DNA of 64,000 bases from Bubalus kerabau (GCF_029407905.1 NC_073628.1:86114501-86178500), one strand, 5' to 3'; counted from the stretch's first letter, positions 52,566-63,770 are shown. The notes: generated by a model not told the origin, from the letters alone. Numbers and translations are program-made.

Positions 52566-54334
52566 TGTTCTCCAGCCTGACTTTAAAAAAACACAGCCAC
52601 ATTTGTTTTCATATAAAAAGCCCTGTGCTGGGGGGTGGGGGATGGCACCCCCAAAGAGGCTGAGGCATTCCACAGTCTAGATGGAAACACACACACACAC
52701 ATGGCAAACACCTCAAGAACCTTGGGGCACCTAGGAGCCAACATGTGCTTGGCCTCCATTCACCCCCTGCACCAGCGCTCAGGAGGCCCGCTCTCTTCCC
52801 AGCTGGCTCTCTGATAAAGTGAAAGTGGTGAAGAGCTAAGCTTGTATCCTCTTGAATTCTTCCGATTTCCATTTTTGCTGGAGACTTTCGTAATGGTGTT
52901 ATTTTCTACCCTTCTTCCTTTAGAAATAATGTTTTTGAAACATCGTGGAAACAGGTGGGAGAGGAGCCGGTGTATACATAAGTGCTTTGGGGTGGGGTCC
53001 ACAGGCCCACAGGAGTGCCTAGCTCCTAGAAACAAAGAAACAAGTATGACATCTTTGGATCTGATTTTCGTAAAGAAACCCCAGCGCAGAGCCTTTATCT
53101 GTTTAATGTACCAGAACTCAACTGCAGGAAACTGGTTTCTCTATTAGCATATTACCAAATGTGCAGTGCAGCTGCCTGGGAACGGCCAGTTTATTATTGC
53201 TGGGGGCCGTCCTGGGTTATGATCTGGAAGAATTTGAATCACCCTGTACTTTTTTTTTTTTTCCTGCTCTCATTTTGATTTTGGCAGTGGAAGAAGAAGA
53301 GAATACTCCCAAGAGATTCAATTATTTCCTTTCAAAATTCTCTTGGAATCATAATGACTATTAGAAATTGAAGGCACCCATATCTCATGCTAGTCAGCCT
53401 AACTGGTAATTAAAGTGCAATTAAATTTTTCACGGTGTGGATTGTGACTTTTTTTTTTTTCAAGGAAATTACAAACTCTAAGCCCTTGAGAGTTATGGGA
53501 TTAATCTATGGACATTTAATAATTCAGCTTTGATCAGATGCAGTCACGGATGGGTCTCTGAAAAGGAAGGGGAATAGTAAAGTATTGTTTTGCTATTAAT
53601 GGTGCATTTTAATTTTATTTGGTTTCTCAGAGGCCAAAAAATAAGTAACCAGTCCAGGAACGAAAGGCCATTTTCAAATTGGCTGTTACTGCTCTCACTA
53701 ACATGTGCCAGTAATGACATCTCACTGCCAGCCTCGCTTCCCTCACATAGCTTTGCACAATTTAGGGTCCATTCCTGACTTGTCACCAGTGGACAAGGAA
53801 TTAACATTTGGCCAGAAGTTGGGAGGCTTAATTGGCTGACCCTGTCTGGCCTTAGCCAAATGTTTTTTCCTCCTTTCATTCCCATCATCGCTTTTTCTCT
53901 TTGTTGGTAGAAATGTCTTTGCGTGGCAGGGCTGTGCTAATAAGTGATTTCTTGAATTTGGATCTGAGATCAGTGTTCTCACACAGACCTGGTCAGCTCC
54001 CCAGTCTCTGACAGCCAGCCTGGCCCGAGGTGGAGCTGAACGCACCGGGAGCAGAGCTCCCACCTGCCCGCAGCCCGGCCTCAACGCTAGGGGGCGCTCG
54101 GGTGCTGGCTGGGAGGGGACTCAACGTGAGTGGCAGCTGGACCTCAACCTACTTGTGATTTGTAGGCAAGGCCCACCCACCTTCATGCCCTGACCTCAAT
54201 CAGATTCATTTTTAATTTAGGGGAAGACATGGCTTTTTTAAAACAATATACATTTTGAAAATTCATCTTAAGAAATACTTATATCCTGTCCTAAATTGGC
54301 AGGATATAAGTTTATGAGTAAATTAGTGCAGTGT
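52566..54334. other. Intronic unique sequence without ruminant-specific insertions
   Basis: A short (CA)n array lies at 52687-52702 and T-runs at 53250-53261 and 53451-53460. The block 53130-53880 has many TAAT/ATTA-type words and no repeat signature. A CTCF-like motif lies at 54085-54098. Confidence 0.5.
54085..54098 (+). promoter_or_regulatory. CTCF-like motif
   Basis: ACGCTAGGGGGCGC, the core of the CTCF consensus CCASYAGRKGGCRS, matching at 12 of 14 positions (misses at positions 1 and 3). It is in locally GC-rich, repeat-free sequence. Binding is not shown by sequence alone. Confidence 0.45.
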
Positions 54335-54575
54335 AACATAGCAGCTAAGAGTTTAGATAGGAGTCAAATAAGGCTGTGCTGCAACTCCATTGCCTTGAGG
54401 TCTCTTATTTTAGATATGGGTTACTTAGTGTCTCTGAGCCTCACTTTTCCCATCTCTAAAGTGGGTGTATTGATAGAACCTGCCTCGTAGGATTGTAATA
54501 AGGATTAAAGGAAATAAATCTTAGCAAATGCCTGGCACAAAATAAGTAGTCAATAAATACTAGCTGCTAATGTTT
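54335..54575 (+). mobile_element. MIR (sense)
   Basis: ACATAGCAGCTAAGAGTTTA, GGTCTCTTATTTTAGATATG, CTCTGAGCCTCACTTTTCCC, ATCTCTAAAGTGGGTG, GTAGGATTGTAATAAGGATT, AAATGCCTGGCACAAAATAA, GTAGTCAATAAATACTAGCT. Nearly full length. Confidence 0.9.
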
Positions 54576-54734
54576 TAATTATTGATCTATAGTATGGAAC
54601 ATTGGCATTCCTTTGGGGTGCATTTTAATTCTGCATCCTTACTTTGAAGTACTTTTAGAATACTTTCTAACACCTCTCTAGACTAGAATTCTTCTCCTCT
54701 TCCTTTTATCCTTCCTATGAATAGCAAAGAAGCT

Positions 54735-54850
54735 GAACCACTGGAAAGACTGTCTTACTCATCAGCATATTCCCAGCAGCTAACTTGTTCCAGTGCACAC
54801 AGTAGGCCCTCAATATGTAATAGATGACCACAGAGATGGAAGGAATGTCC
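54735..54850 (+). mobile_element. L2/MIR-type 3' end (sense)
   Basis: TTACTCATCAGCATATTCCC, AGCAGCTAACTTGTTCCAGT, CACACAGTAGGCCCTCAATA follow the typical CCCAGCACCTAGC...CATAGTAGGTGCTCAATAAA end. Confidence 0.6.
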
Positions 54851-56895
54851 AAAACCAACTAGATGATGGAGCGGGAAAGAAAAGAACCACTCTGGTCTCT
54901 TTATCCTTCTGTCTCAAGTCATATGCTGCATACAGAAGCTTTAGTGAGGGACTCGGGAGTATAAATTATGTTAAACTCCTAGCTGCAGATTCTTCAAGTA
55001 ATGTGCGTGAACCTGGATTCTGAAGGCATATTTGTCAGATGAGACAGCAGCTACTGAATCTCATATTAGCTCCTAGGATAATGGCACAATGCATCATCAG
55101 TTGGAATTGGGAACAGAACACAATTTTCACTTGGTTATCTGGAGCCACGGATGGGGTGAATACTGATTTTCAAATGGTGACTAATAGATGGTAAAGAGGA
55201 AAATATTTTTTTTTGGTTCCAACTTATCCTTTGCTCATGCCACACATTTTGGCAGTAAATTAAAATCTATCTTTTATTTGCCTGAAACAATAAATTATCA
55301 GAGCAGAATGTGGGCAGGAAGACTTAGGACACAAATGAGCCGATGGCTATTACTTTCTGTATTACATATTCACAAATGTTTAACCAGTTCAGAAAAGAGA
55401 CAAAATTGACTTGGAATTATTAGTACTAATAGAATTATTAGTATTATTCTAATATTTTATTATTAGCATAATATGGGAATATTCTAATAGTTTTAATCTA
55501 ATAATTTGGTCATTTTAATCAAATTTTAGCTGTTGGCTTGTGCAAATTACACAGTCTACCTAAACTTGAGCTGCTTGCCTATGAACGAGGGCATAAAAAA
55601 CTTGCTTCTGTCTTATATTCTGAAGACTTAATTGTGAAATAGCCTGACTTTCAGCTCTGCATTAGACACTACAACGCACTAGCTAAACCTGTGGATATGA
55701 GAAGTTTCTCTTTCATTTCTCCTGTTTTGACAGGAAATATATTCTTTTTTCTTTTACTCAGAATCTTGCATAAACAATTTATCTCTGCAGTTTTCAGCTA
55801 CCTGGGCCTTGACCCCATGGATTTGTAAATCAGACTAGAAGCCTAAGGTTTTTTGAATGTTTGATAAGAAACGGATTCTGCCTCTTTGTGATTCAGCATT
55901 TTAAGTCAGTCTGGTCTAGCGTCATAAGCTTTTGTGTATATCATAATTATTATTTGTGTGTAAGTGTGAGTATGTTTTCTAGCGGGAAGACTCATGGAAC
56001 TGAAAAGTCCATGGGTATCTAGCTTTAGTCATAGCTGGATCCAGGGCTCAAAGAATACAACACTGTTTCTCTCCAGCTCTTTCCCCTTGTGTTGGCTTCA
56101 TAATCAGGTACATCAAATTTGTTTAAAGGTGTCATTTTTCTATAAATTTTCTTAATTCTAGAAATAGTGAATTTGTTCTTTCCCTTGAAACTTCACCTAA
56201 TTCCAGTATTCCAGAAGGCACCTCCAAAATTGTCCTTCTGTTTTATAAAAACCATTTAGCCTCTGTGTGTCCTGGCTTTGTGTTTGGATTGTCATTTATC
56301 TTCTTTCTGTTGTACTGCACTCAGAGGCAGATCTGTAGAACTCTACTTTCCCTATCAGGGATCTTGTGTAGCTTTAACCATATGGAACTATTGATAGCCA
56401 ATCATTTCTGATCTATGAAATTGGCAGGTTCATACAGTTCAATCTAAAATATCAGGTTTGCAGTGGTAAATGTTTTATAGCAGCAGCAGCAGGAACCTTG
56501 CATAAATTGCTATTTTGGGGTTGTTGTTGTTGACGGTTTGTTACTGGCACCTCTCCTGGCCTCAGTGTGATGTATAAACAGCTGGAGGCAAATGACAGAG
56601 TGCTTGAGCATATGGCAAGTCATTCATAACTGAGCCCCGTGCCCAAGATGACCATCTTTCATGTCACAGTTGGAGGCTCTGGCATACCGTTCCAGAATTT
56701 CACCATTAATTTAGGTTCTGTGAGTCAGATAATGAGGAAAGATAGACATTTTTAGAAACTGCAGCACCTCACTGCCAGTCCTGTGAGTCTTAAAACATTC
56801 ATGCTTTTTAACTCACTTCTGCCTTTGTTGGTGGGGTGAGGAGAGTGTCCATAAATCCCCAAAAGGCCAATCTACCTATGTGCTAAGACCATTAA
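54851..56895. other. Intronic unique sequence, repeat-poor
   Basis: No transposon recognised in about 2 kb. AT-rich, with a cluster of ATTATTAGTA-type words at 55415-55510 and a (CAG)n/(TTG)n pair at 56480-56530. Confidence 0.5.
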
Positions 56896-57020
56896 CAGAG
56901 AATAGAATTTCAGACCTGGAGAGGACTCTAAAGACAATCTAGCACTCACTTTACAGATGAGAATGTCGAATCTCAGTGAGTTAAGATATGCGCCCAGACT
57001 CAGAACTAGGACAAGGCTTA
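56896..57020 (-). mobile_element. Ancient SINE-like fragment (antisense)
   Basis: GAATTTCAGACCTGGAGAGG, ACTTTACAGATGAGAATGTC, TCTCAGTGAGTTAAGATATG. The TTTACAGATGAGAA...GAGTTAAG order is that of antisense MIR-related repeats. Confidence 0.55.
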
Positions 57021-58105
57021 TGGCTCTGGCTTCCTGGCCCTGTCTTTTTCCTCTTATTCTATCATTTCCAGGAGCAATGCTGGCCTTCCAGAGTGAGGAG
57101 TCAAGTTCATTCCCCTCCCCCTTCATAGCTTGACTTTTTTTTAATTGTGAAATTTTAGGTCACAGACAGACACATGAGGGAACATTAGAAACTGGAACCA
57201 CCTTAAATGCCAGAAATCTTCAAAGCCCAGAGACAGGCCCTAGGCTACAGCCTGCAGCCACTGACCTGGGGTATCCAAAGCATGGGCAAATTCCATCTCT
57301 AATACTGTAGTCCTTCTGCTTTGGGAGGCATAAGATTTTTTTTTTTTTTTTAATCTTAAAAACAACTAATCATCTTGCAAGAGATTAAATTAGTTTTGAT
57401 TTACTATAGTAGCTATTTTTATAATTTATAATGAAGAAGAAAGAGTCATCTCATAATTTGAGAAGGGGAGGGGTTAACATTTGACTCTTCACTCTAGGAC
57501 TCATGTATAGTCCCTACAGCAACCTTATAGCAGCCTGCTGCGCTGGTGATGAAAACTCCATCTTAGGAACACTGTCCGGTCAGATTTCTCCCATTCTGTG
57601 AGTTTTCAGTAATTTTTTGCTTATATGCAGGTGTACTCTGAAAGTAACTCAAATTATTTTCAATAAATCAAATGATTATAAAATAAAACACAGTGGAATA
57701 TGTTCACAGCAATGCTTATAACATTCCTGAATTCAGGTCCCTGGGAATCACTGGACTGAATTGTACAACAGACAGCCTTCCTTTAATGGACTGGTGAAGC
57801 AAAGACTTAATCAAGACTCTGTAAATGACATTATCTTTTGGAAGAACATGATTTGACAACATTATTCCAAGTTCGCTTTTTGATGTTCTGTTTTTGTTTG
57901 TTTGCCACTCACTCGTTTTCTTGTGCCATTGTATTTGTGTGGCTCCTTCCCCGAAGTCATTTTTTTCTTTTTGAAAAGTAAATGCAGGATTCCCCTTTTA
58001 TTTTGATATAATTATTGTTAGTTTCAGCCTTTCAAACTTGAGACTTTTAAAAAAATCCTGATTCCACTCCTCTGCATAAGGAGGAGGATAACTAGCTTTA
58101 TTGGC
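57021..58105. other. Intronic unique sequence
   Basis: T-run at 57337-57350. Nothing recognised otherwise. Confidence 0.45.
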
Positions 58106-58250
58106 TCACTTGATGTTCTTTTAGCTCTTTAATTCTTCACAATAACCCTCTGAGATCAGAAGCGTTATCCCCATTTTATAGATGAGGAAATGGAGAGTCC
58201 AGTGGATTAAGTAACATGGCCAAGATTATAGAGCTATTATCCCTTCCTCT
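58106..58250 (-). mobile_element. MIR fragment (antisense)
   Basis: TTAATTCTTCACAATAACCC, TCTGAGATCAGAAGCGTTAT, CCCCATTTTATAGATGAGGA, AATGGAGAGTCCAG, TAACATGGCCAAGATTATAG. Confidence 0.85.
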
Positions 58251-59115
58251 GGACTTGTAGCAGCTGCAGGTTTCATAAACATGTCTTAAATATCTTTATC
58301 CAGATCATGGCTACAGACATTGACTAAATCCAGGCCGAGGATGGCCTATTTCCAGTGCCCTCCAGGCCGGAGGGAGACGTTAATCAACATCCTCTGGGAA
58401 TAGTTTTTCAGCCACTTAGTGATCTACCTTGTCACATCTGATACTCTGTTTATTGACATTATTATTGTTTTTGAAAATGCTTTTACGTATAAAAGCATCA
58501 AACACATCTTTTAAAGTTTAGCTATTTTAAACACTTGTGATTGGTTCTGGTATAGTATGTAGCACACCCAGACAAAAAATAAACTTCTTTAAGATCGAAT
58601 TCTCTAAGTGGGGCTGTTTATTTGGTTTGTCCACCAGACACTTGACTTTAAAAGCCAAATTGGACCCAGTGCATTCTGGCACCCCAACATCATAATATCT
58701 AGAGGGCTTCGTCAACTCAGGATTTTATGTGATGAACAAAGAATCTGTTGAGAATCACTAAGTCCCATGCTCTAATGAGAACTACATAAAATTCATAGTT
58801 ATGTGCAACTAACCACAAGTGGGCCCCGCTCTGACAGTTTCTGTTTCTTCCCCATCAGAAAGGTAGTGCTAATCTTTAGCCATGGTGTCCAAGGAAAGAG
58901 TGTCTTTCATCAGCCACACCACACCCTTTTTCCAGGTCTTGGGCACCTGCCCCTGAGCACCTCTCAGTCTCCCGTAGGTGATGCTGGGTTGGCTATTGCT
59001 TATATTAGGATCCTTATTATTAATTGCAAAAAAAAAAAAAAAGTCCTAGTCTTTCCTTATGATTTCATATAAAATGTAGTCTTTAATAAAAGATTTTCAT
59101 CCATTGTTATCCATT
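58251..59115. other. Intronic unique sequence
   Basis: A14 run at 59028-59042. No gene or transposon recognised. Confidence 0.45.
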
Positions 59116-60066
59116 TGTTGTTCAGTCGCTCAGTCGTGTCAGACTCTTTGCAACCCCATGGACTGCAACATGTTAGGCTTCCTTATCCTTCACTATCTCC
59201 CAGAGTTTGCTCAAACTCATGTCCATTGAGTCGATGATGCCATCCAACCATCTCATCCTCTGCTGCCCCCTTCTCCTCCTGCCCTCAATCCTTCCCAGCA
59301 TCAGGGTCTTTTCCAATGAATCCGCTCTTCCCATCAGGTGGCCAAAATATTGGAGCTTCAGCTTAAGCATCAGTCCTCCCAATGAATATTCAGGGTTGAT
59401 TTCCTTTAGGACTGACTGGTTTGATCTCCATGCAGCCCAAGAGTCTCTTAAGAGTCTTCTCCAGCACCACAGTTTGAAGGCATCAGTTCTTCAGCGCTCA
59501 GCCTTTTTTGCTGTCCAGCTCTGACATCAGTACACAACTACTGAAAAAACCATAGCTTTGGATACACGGACCTTTGTTAGCAAAGTAATGTCTCTGCTTT
59601 TTAATATGCTGTCTAGATTGGTCATAGCTTTTCTTCCAAGGAGCAGGCCTCTTTTAATTTTATGGTTGCAGTCATAGTCCACAGTGATTTTGGAGCCCAA
59701 GAAAATAACATCTGTCACTGTTTCCATTCTTTCCCCATCTATTTGCCATGAAGTGTGGGACCAGTTGCCATGATCTTCATTTTTTGAATGTGGAGTTTTA
59801 AGCTAGCTTTTTCACTCTCCTCTTTCAGCTTCGTCAGGACTCTGTAGTTTCTCTTCTCTTTCTGCCATTAGGGTGGTGTCATCTGCATATCTGAGGTTAT
59901 TGATATTTCTCCCAGCAATCCTAATTCCAGCGTGTGATTCATCCAGCCCCGCATTTCGCATGATGTATCCTGCGCAGAAGGTAAATAAGCAGGGTGACAA
60001 TATACAACCTTGATGTACTCCTTTCCCAACTTTGAACCAGTCTGTTGCTCCATATTTGGTTCTAAT
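59116..60066 (-). mobile_element. BovB 3' part (antisense), older subclass, with RT remnants
   Basis: About 950 bp, the longest antisense BovB here. Starts GTTGTTCAGTCGCTCAGTCG; 3' variant bases (GCAACATGTTAGGCTTCC, TCCTTCACTATCTCCCAGAG) match 21945 and 47743. The reverse strand keeps RT motif YADD (frame 59812-60000), the METVTDVIFLGSKIT block and the [19 protein letters not shown] block in different frames, so it is inactive. Confidence 0.94.
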
Positions 60067-60092
60067 AGGTTTCTTTTTTTTCAGCCAGTATC

Positions 60093-60308
60093 AGGGCTTC
60101 CCAGGTGGCGACAGTGGTAAGGAAACTGTCTGCCAGTGCAGGAGATGTAAGAGACGCAGGTTTGACCCCGGGGTCAGAAACAGCCTCTGGAGAAAGAAAT
60201 GACAACCCACTCCAGTATTCTTGTCTGGAGAATTTCGGACAGAGGAGCCTAGCGGGCTACAATCCATAGGGTTGCAAAGAGTTGGACATGACTGAAGTGA
60301 CCTAGCGT
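60093..60308 (+). mobile_element. Bov-tA SINE (sense)
   Basis: Head GGGCTTCCCAGGTGGCGACA, GACGCAGGTTTGACCCCGGG, ACAACCCACTCCAGTATTCT, GAGTTGGACATGACTGAAGT, GACCTAGCGTGCCCTGC. Small deletion in the GAATCCCATGGAC block. Target-site duplication not clear. Confidence 0.92.
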
Positions 60309-60511
60309 GCCCTGCAACAGCTCCCTCGCTGCTTGTTTACACAGGCATGCTAGGGCTCTGTCTCACCATTCTCTGCCATTCATTCATCAACTTCTTAAAT
60401 ATTTAGCTATTTATTATCTCCCACTTACCAAGCACTACTAGATACAGTATTTGTTTAAAAAGCCTATAGGAATCCTGCCACCAGGCAGCTCATACCCTGG
60501 TGTGAGAGGCA

Positions 60512-60735
60512 TACCTTAATGTGAGTGCTTAGTCGTATCCGACTCTTTGCAAACCCATGGACTTGTAGCCCATGAGGCTCCTCTGTCCATGGACTTTTCC
60601 AGGCAAGAATACTGGAGTGGGTTGTCACTTCCTCCTCCAGGGGACCTTCCTAACCTAGGGACTGAACCAGCATCTCCTGCATTGGCAGGCAGATTCTTTA
60701 CCACCGCACCACCTGGGAAGTCCCTTACCTTAATG
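60512..60735 (-). mobile_element. Bov-tA SINE (antisense) with 10-bp target-site duplications
   Basis: TACCTTAATG at 60512-60521 and 60726-60735. Body: GAGTGCTTAGTCGTATCCGA, CAGGCAAGAATACTGGAGTG, AGGGACTGAACCAGCATCTC, head CACCACCTGGGAAGTCC. Confidence 0.95.
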
Positions 60736-61640
60736 ACATGATTCTAAAAATACAGCATGTAGTTAAGCACTGTGTTAGAGCTATGAAGGGAAGATACACT
60801 GTTGTGAGAGCTTAAGATGGAAGGACCTGGCATGGTCTGGGGTGAAGAGGAGTGGCATTAGAAAGAGAACAGTTCTCTTAGAGAGTGATATGAACTAGCG
60901 AGGGGCTGAGCCAGTCAGAGAAAAGCTGGCACACAGGTCCTGAGGCAGGAGGGATGTGACAGACTCAAGAATTTGCACAAAGGCTAGTGTTCTTGGGGGC
61001 GAGGAGGACGTGAAGGATGCAGCAGGATGAATGGCCCTGAAGGAGGCTGGCGAAATGGGCACATGCCTTAGGCTGGCTGCTTGGCTACCTTGGTCGTGGT
61101 TTCAAGTTTCTGTTATTAAATGCAGAGGCCCCCACAGGGTGTCTGGAGGTGATGCCAACTGCTCGCGCAGTTGGTGTGAATTCCTGAGCTGCAACCTGCG
61201 GTGGGCAGTTGGGCAGGCACAGCCCGTGGCTGGGGTTGCCAGGAGAATCCTCTCCAGGCTCAGCAACCCATGAGCAGACAGCACAGAGAACCTACTCCAG
61301 GGCAGGATGGTTGCCTCCTCTGTCAGCGCTTCCGCGGGCATGCAGGAAGAGTGATGTGCCTGCGCAGTTTACCCCCGTGATTAACGTTATTTACGCTTTC
61401 CAACCAAGCCTGAAAATGCTCATTTGCATAAACTCACTCATCATTTAGTCTGCTTCAGAGCAACTAAATCTACCTCTCGTCATAAATACCCCAGACTCCA
61501 TGCACTCATACCCCAAAAGTTGTCGTTTCACCGGAAAGGAGAGGAGAGGGACTTCTGGAGTGGAAGGTAGGTGCCTCCCTGACTATGACCACACTACCCG
61601 GTGGTTCTGGGGGATGAACTGCTTGCATACCCCTCACAGA
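60736..61640. other. Intronic sequence, partly old L2-like
   Basis: 60765-61060 (AAGCACTGTGTTAGAGCTAT, GGTCCTGAGGCAGGAGGGAT, AATGGCCCTGAAGGAGGCTG) resembles L2-type repeats. The rest is unassigned unique sequence. Confidence 0.35.
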
Positions 61641-61842
61641 AACTAGTTTTGGGGTCCTGAACAGGTTGGGTCTGGGTGTAAGAAGCAGAATATGTAGAAC
61701 CCGGTGTTTGGAAGAGGCAGGACGTGGTGGACATTCCTGCGGAGCCGTAGCTGGCCCTGCCCCGCGCACCCGTGAGCTACTTGCTGCTGCGCTCCTGGGC
61801 GTCTGTGTGGTTGGATGCTCCCTCTCCGGTCGCACTGCACCT

Positions 61843-61856
61843 GACCTGCAGGGGGC
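61843..61856 (+). promoter_or_regulatory. CTCF-like motif
   Basis: ACCTGCAGGGGGCGC region: aligned to CCASYAGRKGGCRS, CCTGCAGGGGGCGC (about 61845-61858) matches 13 of 14 positions. Same orientation as the weaker match at 54085, 7.8 kb away. Binding cannot be shown from sequence. Confidence 0.55.
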
Positions 61857-62387
61857 GCTTTCGCACGCAGCCCTGCTTCCTGAAGGCCTCTGGTTAAGAG
61901 GAGAGGCAGGGCCTCTGGCCTGGAAGGGCTGCGGCGGTTCCGCAGAGAGTTTAGGGAGTGGGAGGGGCATGAACACAAGGGCTCTGGAAAAGTCACAAGG
62001 ATGTTTGTCCTCAGGGAGAGACGGTGGAAGCAGAGGGAGCGAAAGAACAACAGGGCTGAGGGCTGATGATGCATTCTTGGGGGGAAATGAAAGAAGTGGG
62101 AGAAGAAAATAGGGAGATCTGAAAACGGTGATCTTAAGAGACTTGAACAGCGAGGGTGAGGAGTGCAGCTTGTACTAATCCAGAGCCAGAAAGGCAGGAG
62201 ATACAGGGAGCACAGCCATGGCAGAGCTAAGGATGCCTGCCCCCGGCTCTTGCTCAGCCTCATACGGGACAAGTCCCACCTGGAGAAAACAGGGAGCCTA
62301 AGACCCTTGACACTTGTCCCTCAATTGCTTGCTCTGGAGTAGACAGGCTGAGAAGCTGGTGCCACTTCAGCATGGAGAAGGCGCAAG

Positions 62388-62418
62388 GTGTGCGCGCGTG
62401 CATGGGTGCGCGCAAGCG
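62388..62418. repeat. Alternating purine-pyrimidine GC/GT tract (Z-DNA potential)
   Basis: GTGTGCGCGCGTGCATGGGT followed by GCGCGCAAGCGC: nearly continuous purine-pyrimidine alternation over about 30 bp with several CpGs. Confidence 0.7.
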
Positions 62419-62640
62419 CTACATAGACGGGGCTCCTCACCCAGAAGGCTTCTCAGACTGTAGTTCTCTGCAGGCGGGGCCCCTCTGGCTTGCACTGGAA
62501 ACTGCATCCTCTGTGCGGGCCTGAGGGACTGAAGCCAAGCCTGGCACCACCTCTACTCAGGGACGTAAAGGCCTGAGCCAGGCGGTGGGGTCGGGGGGCT
62601 GGGGCTGCCATGCTCAACGGCAACAACTGGGTGTGAGACA

Positions 62641-63479
62641 TCTCACATGTGATTTCCTGGAATTTGAAGTAGCCAGTAATAGCTAAGAATTGTATATATT
62701 TTTAAAGATAAGATAACTTCCAAAAAAGTTTTAAAGATTGTTTCTATTTTCTGGACTGTCATTCATTCACATAGGGTAACACTGGACATTTATGCCTAAT
62801 CTTTCATCTGTCTCCTATGCCCCAAGCTGCTCATGTCACATACTGAGCATCCTTGAACTCATATCGTGAGAAGTCTTACAGCTTTTGAAAATGGAATTCC
62901 CTAGAATACACTGGTAGTAATGCGCATCGACAATCTCTGGGTCCAGCTTTCTTTGGAAACCAGAAGCAAATGAGGAGACACACCTTGACATAGTTTTGAA
63001 AAGCTGCCAGTAGTGGACCTGAAATCTCTTCAGAGTTGCCCATTTCCTGTCCTGACATTAGCAGCTTTCCTTCAAGTGAAGGAAGGCCCTGTTTAAAAGA
63101 AAACATACACCAAATCCCCTCATGTTCTGTGTCCAGCAATCTGGTACTTGAATAGAGAGTTCCTTGTAGTGACTGTTTTGAAAACTTTCACTCATGCTAA
63201 CAAAGAAGCAATTTCCTCGATCGTCTGGCTCCTGAGTGCACTAGCCAGTATAGATATGTCTCCTTTCAGATTCATCATGATTTTTTAGGGGCTTTGCACT
63301 TTCATCATGGCCTTTCATTTTTGGCAGACTAATCAGAACAGTGATGCCTTCTGTAGAGAGAGACAGAAAGGAGAAAGAAACACTGAGACTCCTCACTTTA
63401 CCAGCTATTTGCTGCCTGACTGGAATTGAGAGACTAGGGCAGTGATCAAGTTGTAGTAAAAGAGCTGCCTGTTACTCTC
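62641..63479. other. Intronic unique sequence
   Basis: No repeat or gene recognised. Confidence 0.45.
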
Positions 63480-63770
63480 TGCATACATCCACCCTCTCCT
63501 TCCTCCCCCACCTCCATAAATCTGTTCTCTATGTCTGTGTCTCCGTTGCTGCCCTGCAAATAATTTCATCAGCACCAGTGGGAATTTGCTGTATGACTCG
63601 GGGAACTCAAAATGGGACTCTGTAACAAACTAGATGGTTAGAATAGGGAGGGAGGCAGGAGGGAGGTTCAAGAGGGAGGGGACATATGTATACCTATGGC
63701 TGATTCATGTTGATGTTTGGCAGAAACCAACACAATTCTGTAAATCAATTATCCTTCAATTAAAAAAAAA
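63480..63770 (+). mobile_element. Ruminant L1 3'-UTR fragment (sense)
   Basis: AAATCTGTTCTCTATGTCTG, TGTCTCCGTTGCTGCCCTGC, AAATAATTTCATCAGCACC, ATGTATACCTATGGCTGATT, CAGAAACCAACACAATTCTG, TTATCCTTCAATTAAAAAAA. Some blocks are out of the usual spacing, so internal deletion is likely. Confidence 0.8.

Larger units (their letters stand above)
61641..62640. other. GC-rich unique block, possible regulatory element
   Basis: No transposon recognised. It has clustered CpGs around 61740-61930 and 62385-62420, a CTCF-like motif at 61843-61856, and an alternating GC/GT tract at 62388-62418. Long overlapping open frames on both strands (148 codons at 61666-62112 +, 209 codons at 61643-62272 -) follow from high GC and show no recognisable domain. 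I do not call a gene. Confidence 0.45.

Noticed and set aside
61643..62272. 209-codon minus frame (and 148-codon + frame) as a new gene
   Set aside because: Overlapping frames on both strands of GC-rich DNA, low-complexity content, no motif. Kept only as a possible regulatory block.
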